A stretch of DNA of 64,000 nt. It comes from Pterobdella sp. o SKG-2022 (Eukaryota > Annelida > Clitellata > Hirudinida > Piscicolidae). Below are positions 57,992-64,000 of this stretch, in pieces. The notes beneath the pieces are model-generated. The model did no database searches, was not told the DNA's origin, and worked only from the letters and a program-made list of their open reading frames with translations. The stretch is from NCBI GenBank assembly GCA_964035795.1, contig OZ038324.1, forward strand, positions 2,994,908-3,058,907, written 5' to 3'. The translations under genes were made by a program, and so were the position numbers. Each line of letters begins with the position of its first letter. Position 1 is the first letter of the stretch.

Positions 57992-60900
57992 TTAAGCCAC
58001 CTTGGGGGCCTCTTGGGGCATGCCATCTTGGAAGTTTCCAGACTGGGTGGTCGAGGTGGTTTCCTTGGTCACCGTGGTCGTCTGCGTCTGATCACCTTGG
58101 CAGTCTGTCAAAGTGTGGGTGGTCGTCTTGATGGTCATCTTGTTCTCCATTACGTCATGTGACGTCATCACCATCACTGTCTCACCCTCGTCACTGTGGC
58201 GATGAAAGCATCTTCGTTGCATTCATGCATATTCAATCTATACAAAGATCATTCAAAAAACAACAAGTAACTACACCATAACATATTGAGCATCATTTTG
58301 ATGAAAGCACTTACGCAAAATGGTCTTTGACAGAGTCCTCAAGGAGGTCCTCATTCTGAATGGTGGTGGTAGTCGATGTGGTGGTTGAGTACTTCTTCAC
58401 ATCCAGGATTATCTCCTTTGGTATCTCTGTCTTCTTTTCCTCTTTCACCTCTTCTTTCTGTTGTGTTCATATTTATAACCCTCATTATTAACTTTTGACC
58501 CCACATTGATAGAAAAAACAGACTATGATTTTTCTCATATTTATCCTTATATATTAAAACCACTATAAAAGTAAAGGTAATATTATTGCATTAAATATTA
58601 AAACAATACATCATAAATACAGAATGCATGATGCACAATCTAGCCTCACCTTCTCAGGCTCAGTGGGAGTATGCTTGCTTGTCTCCTCGGGTGTCACTGT
58701 GGGAGCCTCCCTGTTGATGGTGCTTCCAATATAACATGCCATTGAAAAATAAAATCATACTTCCAAAACACCAACACACAATCTATCTACTAAGCAATCA
58801 ATCCAACACCTTCACTAACTTCTCATGGACTCCATTGACAACAACTTCATCAGTCTTGGGAACCTCCTGCTTCTCCTCTTCCACCTTGGGCTTCACCCTC
58901 ATGCCCTCCTTCAAGTTCAACACCACACCTGGGGCAGCCTTGTGGGTGGTCGACAAGGAGAATGAGGCCAGTTGTTGGGGTGATGGCATGTAGATGAGTC
59001 TTCCATGACCGAGGTGAGCATAGAAGGGTGATGATGGTTGGCTGAGTGCTGTGACTTTGACCTGGGTTTTGAGAGATGGCAGGTTGAGAGTGGTCACTTC
59101 GGGGTTGTTTGTCAGACACACCAAGGTTGACTCACTGTATGAGGAATCTGTGGTGTGTTGCATCTTATTGCATCCCTCTGTTACATGTTTGAATTATTGG
59201 AAATATAACTAGTCAAATGGGATTGATTTTATGAATCAATAATTAAAGATAACCTTCAGAGCTGACAAAAGGAGTGACGAAGGCATAAGAGATGTATCCC
59301 TCATCCTTGCCTTTGAACACCTTATGCTTTGTGAGGGCTTTCAAGCCAGGCAGTGAGAAGATCTGTGCATGTGTGCCATTTTTAATTTATTAAAAAAAAA
59401 TTAAACAAAAAAACAAGATTTTGATATGTTTAATAAAGTTAGTTTATAACTTTGGAAAATTGTAATCTTATTCTAAAAGTTTTTAATTATTTAACATTAT
59501 TTTCAATTTTTATAAAAATTTCATAAAGCCTTTCATATGTCTAACTCACAATGTCAATGTTTTCAAATATTGTTACAATTATTAATCTAAAGTAATACAA
59601 CAGAGAGATGCCCACCTTGATTTGTTCCTTACTGCACACCAGCAATCTCTGATTGAGCACTTTAGGTTTCTCTGGGATCTTGGCTTTGTCTCCATCCTTA
59701 CTCTTGTCCTCTTCTTTCACTTCCTCCTTCTTAAGCTCCTCTTCCTTCTTTTCCCCATTCACTTCTTTTTTATCTTCTTTACTTTTAGATTCCTCTTCTT
59801 TCTTCTCTTCCTCCTTCTTCTTCTCTTCAACCTCTTTAATCACTTCCTTCATTTCCTCTTTTTTCTCTTCAGCAACCGCTTCAACAGCCTCTTCCTTCTT
59901 CTTCTTCTTCTTGTCATCCTCTCCATCCACCACCACAACCTCACAGCCCTGGTCATCAACCACCAGCAACTCACAAATGGCTGCACCGTGCTTCAAGTGG
60001 ATTTCTTTCGCTGTTAAATCAACGGTCTTTTAATACAAAACAATAAAAAAAAAAAGAATAATCTTTGGTTAGCAACCGACATGTTCGGCTGTTTGAGAAA
60101 TTTGATTTTCAAAGTTATTTTTTCTGCTTTCTGGACACGGCCTATTTTTTATTTTTATCAAAATTATTTTAAAATTTTATTATAAAAACTTTAGCTTAAC
60201 TTTTTTCAAGTTTTCGAAATTTTTTTTTTCGATCGTAAGTTTATACGTTAGCGATATTTTAAAAACTGTAGTATTTATCTAATTAACTTATCTTTATTTC
60301 GAAATACTTTTTACGTAAAAAATGTCATACTCTAGAGATTTTTTGTTAAGTTTATCCCAAAATAATAATCTTCCCTCGCGTCAAGTGAAGCGCCGAGTTT
60401 TTATTTAAACATTAGGAGTAATATATATAATAGTAATAGGTTAAACAAAAATATCAATAACTACAGTAAGAGTTCAAAAATAATTGGAGGTCCAGCCAGA
60501 AAAAAGAAGAAAAATCTGAAAAAGAGTGGTTGAAAGGAAGGGCATCCTTCAAGAAAAACTGCCACAAAGTTAATGAAAGTCCTTTTCGAGTAAGATCTTT
60601 AAATGTTGGTTCGATGAGGAGTAAGGCTTCTGAAGTGGGGGAAACCACGAGAGTCGATCTGTGTTGTTTACAAGAGACTCATTGGAAGACCAACCTTAAA
60701 CTTATTGCAGGCAGAGACTCTCGATATAAGTATTTTGGTTGTGGGAATGATGAGGGCACTTGTAGTGTAGGAATTCTACTGGCTGAGAAGTGGTGGGAGA
60801 GTGTTTGAAGTGATTAGAGTCTCAGCTAGAATCATTCTCATTCGAATGGTAATTGGATCGGTTGTTTGTTTTTGTGAGTGTTTATGCACCTCAAGCTAAC

Positions 60901-63900
60901 CTTAGTGAGAGTGTAAAAGATCAAGTCTATTATGCGCTTCAATCCACCATAGCTAGAGTTTCATCTTCGGAACAGCTAATCATAAGTGGAAACTGGAATG
61001 GCCATATAGGATCACACTCTACTGCTTTTGAGGATGTGCATGGTGGACAGGCTTTGGGAGAAAGAAACCATGAAGGTGAAAGACTGCTGGAATTTGCTGT
61101 TACCAATGAGCTGGTTGTTGGTAACTCCTGGTTCAAGAAGAAATTTGAACATCTGGTTACATACCAGTCAAGAGATTGTAAAGCCCAAATTGACTACATA
61201 TTGTGTAAGAGAAGTTTTAGAAAAATGGTATCTAATGTGAAAGTCATTGTTGGGGAGGAGTGTGCAACACAGCATAGACTGGTGGTTGGTGACTTCAAGG
61301 TTTGCACTCATGCCCACCCCAAAAGAAGGTTTGTTCCTCGTATAAAAGTTTGGAAACTAAAAGACTTTGGAAATCAAGTTGAATTTTCTAATTTTTTCAA
61401 TACATTAATCCAAGGAAATGAAACTGGTAAAACTTTGGATAAACGTTGTAAGTACCTGAAAAACAATTTGATTAATGCTACAAAACAGGTTTGTGGAGTC
61501 TCTGCAAAACATACCTGGAAGAGGCAGACTTGCTGGTAGAATGACAAGGTGCAGCAAGCTTTGTCCCACAAATGCAAATGTTTCAAAGTATGGAAAGCAG
61601 GAGAAGACAGACATGCTTATCAGGCGGCTAAACGTGCATCCAACCTTGCTGTACACATAGCCAAAACTGATGCTGAGAAGATTGCGTTCAAAAAAATCAA
61701 TCCCAGATCTGTTGAGATATATCGACTGGCTAAGCAAATGCGGCGAGAGAACCGGGACGTCATTGGGGATAAACCGGTGAGAAATAATAATGGCCAAATG
61801 TCCCTGGATGTTGATTCCAAAAAAGAAGCATGGAGAGAGCATTATATGCACCTTCTCAGTTTTCATGGAATCCAGGTGGTTTGTCCAAAGTCTATCCCAT
61901 GGAAGGTTTCAGCGAACCTATCACTACAGCAATGGTTAGAAAGGAGATTAATAAGATGAGCCTTAGGAAAGCAGCGGGTCCTTCAGGTATTGTTGCTGAG
62001 ATGCTCAAGGCCGCAGGTTCAAGTGGTGACTCGAGATCTTATTGAAGATATCATCTTTGAGAACCGTATACCGTCTGAGTGGCAAAAAAGTCACATAGTC
62101 AGTGTATATAAGGGTAAAGGTGATGCTTTAAACAGGTCTAACTATAGGGGTTTGAAGTTAATTGATCAGGTTATGAAGGTTTTGGAGCGCGTAGTGGAAG
62201 GTTTTCAGACAGAGTGGTGATTAATGATATGCAATGTGGTTTTATGCAAGGTTGGGGTACAACTGATGCCATATGTATCTTCTGTCAGTTACAGGAAAAG
62301 CATCTGGTTCCTGGTAAGCCCCTCTACTTAGTATTCATTGATTTGGAGAAAGCCTTTGACAGAGTGCCACGAGAAGTGATTTGGTGGAGTATGTGCAAAT
62401 TGAAAATTGATGAATGGTTTGTGAGAATTGTACAATCCATGTACAAGGAAGTGAGAAGAAGGGTGAGTTGGTGATGAGTATAACAACTCGTTTAATGTTC
62501 GGGTAGGTGTCCATCAAGGTTCTGTTCTTAGTCTATTACTTTTTGTTATTGTGCTGGAAGCTTTATCTATGGAGTGACGTACAGGTTGCCCTTGGGAGAT
62601 CTTGTATGCTGACGACTTAATGGTAAGTGCTCAGTCCATGGATGAACTATTAGTAAAGTTGAGAACCTGGAGATCGGAGATGGAGAAAGAGGTTGAGGGT
62701 GAATATGGGTAAGACAAAGCTAATGGTTTCTGGTTCAAACCTTGATGTGTTGAAAAAATCTGGGAAGTATCCTTGTGGTGTATGCCAAGCAGGTGTGGGT
62801 AGAAATGCTATTCAGTGTGGAGGCTGCAGGCAATGGGTACACAAGAAATGCAGCGGCATAAAAGGCCCTCTAACTTCGGATCTTAACTTCCGATGCGCTC
62901 GTTGCCTTGTTACAGCATGGCCTGTTGATGGGAGATTAGTGAAGGAATAAATGATTGGTGATGAAAAACTGGAAGTTGTCCCAGAGTTCTGCTATCTTGG
63001 AGATGTGTTGTCTGCAGGTGGTGGATGTGAGCTTGCTTCAATAACACGTTGTAAGTGTGCTTGGGCTAAATTTCGCCAACTTCTTCCACTTCTTGCTAAT
63101 CGTCATTTATCATTATTGACCAGAGGCCGTGTCTATTCAATCTGTGTCAGAAGAGCTATGTTACACGCTGCTGAAACATGGCCCATAACAGTTTCCACAT
63201 TGAACCGCCTTAGATGAAATGACCTTGCCATGATTCGCTGGATGTGCAACAGCAAAACGAATGCTAACGTTTGCTCTCACTCACTCCTTTTAAAACTTGG
63301 CATTCGGGATGTTGAGGTAGTTCTTCATACAAGCAGGATGAGGTGGTTTGGACATGTAGAGCGTAGTGTGGGTTGAATTTCTCAGATAAGAAAGTTGGAT
63401 TTAGATACTTGCAAGAAGCCTGGTAGGCCCAAAAAGACTTGGAATGAGCTCATATTGAATGATAAAAGAAAGCTAGACATGGTTTGTGCAGATCCACTCG
63501 ATCGCTCTGAATAGAAAAGCCGACTTCGTATTAGAACTTTCAAAAAGCCCAACCCTTGGTAAAAGGAAAACGGGCTATAAAAAAGATTTGATTGATTGAT
63601 TGATTAAATTGATAGATAGAAAAATAGAAAAAAAGATATAAAAAGATTAATTATCATTAAATTGAATTATTCTGAAGTGAACAATTATGATATGACTGGA
63701 ATTTTGGTGTTTTCTAAAGCATTTTCAACAGTCATATACATACACAGATCCCAATAATGTGCAACATCAATTGATATAAATGGTAAATAAGCAATCACTA
63801 TAATCATCATAAAAATGGTGATGAAAACGAAAACGAGCCTCAGTTGACTTCTTGGCCTTATTAGAAAACAAAATTCCTAAACCATTATCATAACAAAGCT

Positions 63901-64000
63901 ATACAAAAACATCATTATAACATAAACAAACCTAGGAGGGCAGACACATCCTCCTCTTGCCGGGCACTTTGGCAAGGCACCACCACTTGGTAGCCATATA
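57992..64000 (-). CDS. LLGL: Lethal(2) giant larvae homologue, C-terminal exons (gene continues past right edge)
   Basis: Cortical polarity protein of the Scribble module, WD40 beta-propeller family. Minus-strand exons: 64000-63948 (partial, less certain), 60026-59616, 59362-59254, 59177-58820, 58710-58650, 58457-58315 and 58211-57992; junctions keep frame, and the last six encode 433 residues. Recognisable blocks in family order: AKEIHLKHGAAICELLVVDD, LLVCSKEQIKIFSLPGLKAL, STLVCLTNNPEVTTLNLPSL, KTQVKVTALSQ and HGRLIYMPSPQQLASFSLST, matching the second propeller of LLGL1/2. Between the first two, where vertebrates have a short linker, lies a Lys/Glu-rich insertion of about 90 residues (about 59670-59925). 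The tail is divergent: Lys/Glu then Thr-rich, ending APKVA. The first visible exon (YGYQVVVPCQSARQEED) is placed by phase and weak similarity. The intron 60027-63947 contains a whole LINE. Tomosyn was considered, but no SNARE motif is present at the C terminus. Confidence 0.87.
60070..63606 (+). mobile_element. PHD-finger LINE, near full length, inside an LLGL intron
   Basis: A 5' leader (60070-60320) is shared with the LINE at 36530. The N-terminal segment is MSYSRDFLLSLSQNNNLPSR. APE endonuclease: RVRSLNVGSMRSKASEVGE, LCCLQETHWKT, FVSVYAPQANLSESV, LIISGNWNGHIG, CKAQIDYILCKR and ATQHRLVVGDF. Reverse transcriptase: LRKAAGPSGIVAEMLKAAG, SHIVSVYKGKGDALNRSNYR, FIDLEKAFDRVPREV and ILYADDLMVSAQSMDE (YADD, about 62610). 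A PHD-like finger follows: CGVCQAGVGRNAIQCGGC, WVHKKCSG and FRCARC. Then come EFCYLGDVLSAGGGCELAS and MRWFGHVERS. It ends with a TTGATTGATTGATTGATT tail near 63583-63602. A few frameshifts are present. It lies antisense to LLGL. A truncated relative is at 18035-18985. Confidence 0.92.

Noticed and set aside
58736..58993. Plus-strand open frames across the LLGL exons
   Set aside because: They are antisense shadows of the LLGL exon 59177-58820 and its neighbours.
57992..60026. Tomosyn (STXBP5) instead of LLGL
   Set aside because: The blocks fit the LLGL second propeller better and there is no R-SNARE motif at the C terminus.
59622..60033. Phe/Leu/Ser-rich + strand open frames of 126-131 codons
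   Set aside because: They are the reverse complement of the Lys/Glu-rich LLGL exon, which has clear family matches on the minus strand.

Overview
This is a window of AT-rich animal nuclear DNA. It shows spliced genes with GT-AG introns, tRNA-derived SINEs, several non-LTR retrotransposon (LINE) lineages, a piggyBac-like element and unusually long microsatellites. The protein set (Cdc42, LLGL, the WASH-complex subunit WASHC3, a PA/RING E3 ligase, a Sec-containing selenoprotein S) is metazoan. The repeat load and the PHD-finger LINE fit a non-vertebrate animal, but I cannot name the phylum from sequence alone.

Layout. 1-9870 has no recognisable gene and is rich in simple repeats, including an essentially pure GTA array of about 818 bp. 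10751-16676 (+) is an RNF13/RNF167-type transmembrane RING ligase in ten exons, with an uncertain extra upstream microexon; its introns carry microsatellites. 16.1-26.8 kb is a graveyard of SINE and LINE copies. 27.8-32.5 kb is a compact four-gene cluster: CDC42 (-), USB1 (-), TMA7 (+) and WASHC3 (-). USB1 and TMA7 are head to head, and TMA7 and WASHC3 are tail to tail. 32.8-53.5 kb is again mobile DNA: LINE remnants, a piggyBac-like composite flanked by TTAA, fold-back elements, a 370-bp CTAT array and five SINE or tRNA-like copies. 54714-56025 (+) is a complete selenoprotein S gene with an in-frame TGA and a SECIS element downstream. 57992 to the right edge (-) is the C-terminal part of a lethal(2) giant larvae homologue; its largest visible intron holds a LINE of about 3.5 kb in the opposite orientation.

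The genes do not form a pathway. CDC42 and LLGL both act in cell polarity, WASHC3 in endosomal actin, RNF13-like and SELENOS in membrane protein turnover, USB1 in U6 snRNA maturation and TMA7 with the translation machinery. All exon models below were built by hand: each junction keeps the reading frame, has GT/AG ends, and gives a product close in length and sequence to the known family.

The main points for a second look are: the SELENOS TGA plus SECIS; introns made of, or bounded by, microsatellites; a shared 5' leader on two otherwise different LINEs; the nested piggyBac-like structure with 18-bp palindromes; a fold-back family sharing one module; and a microsatellite-derived Lys/Glu insertion in LLGL.
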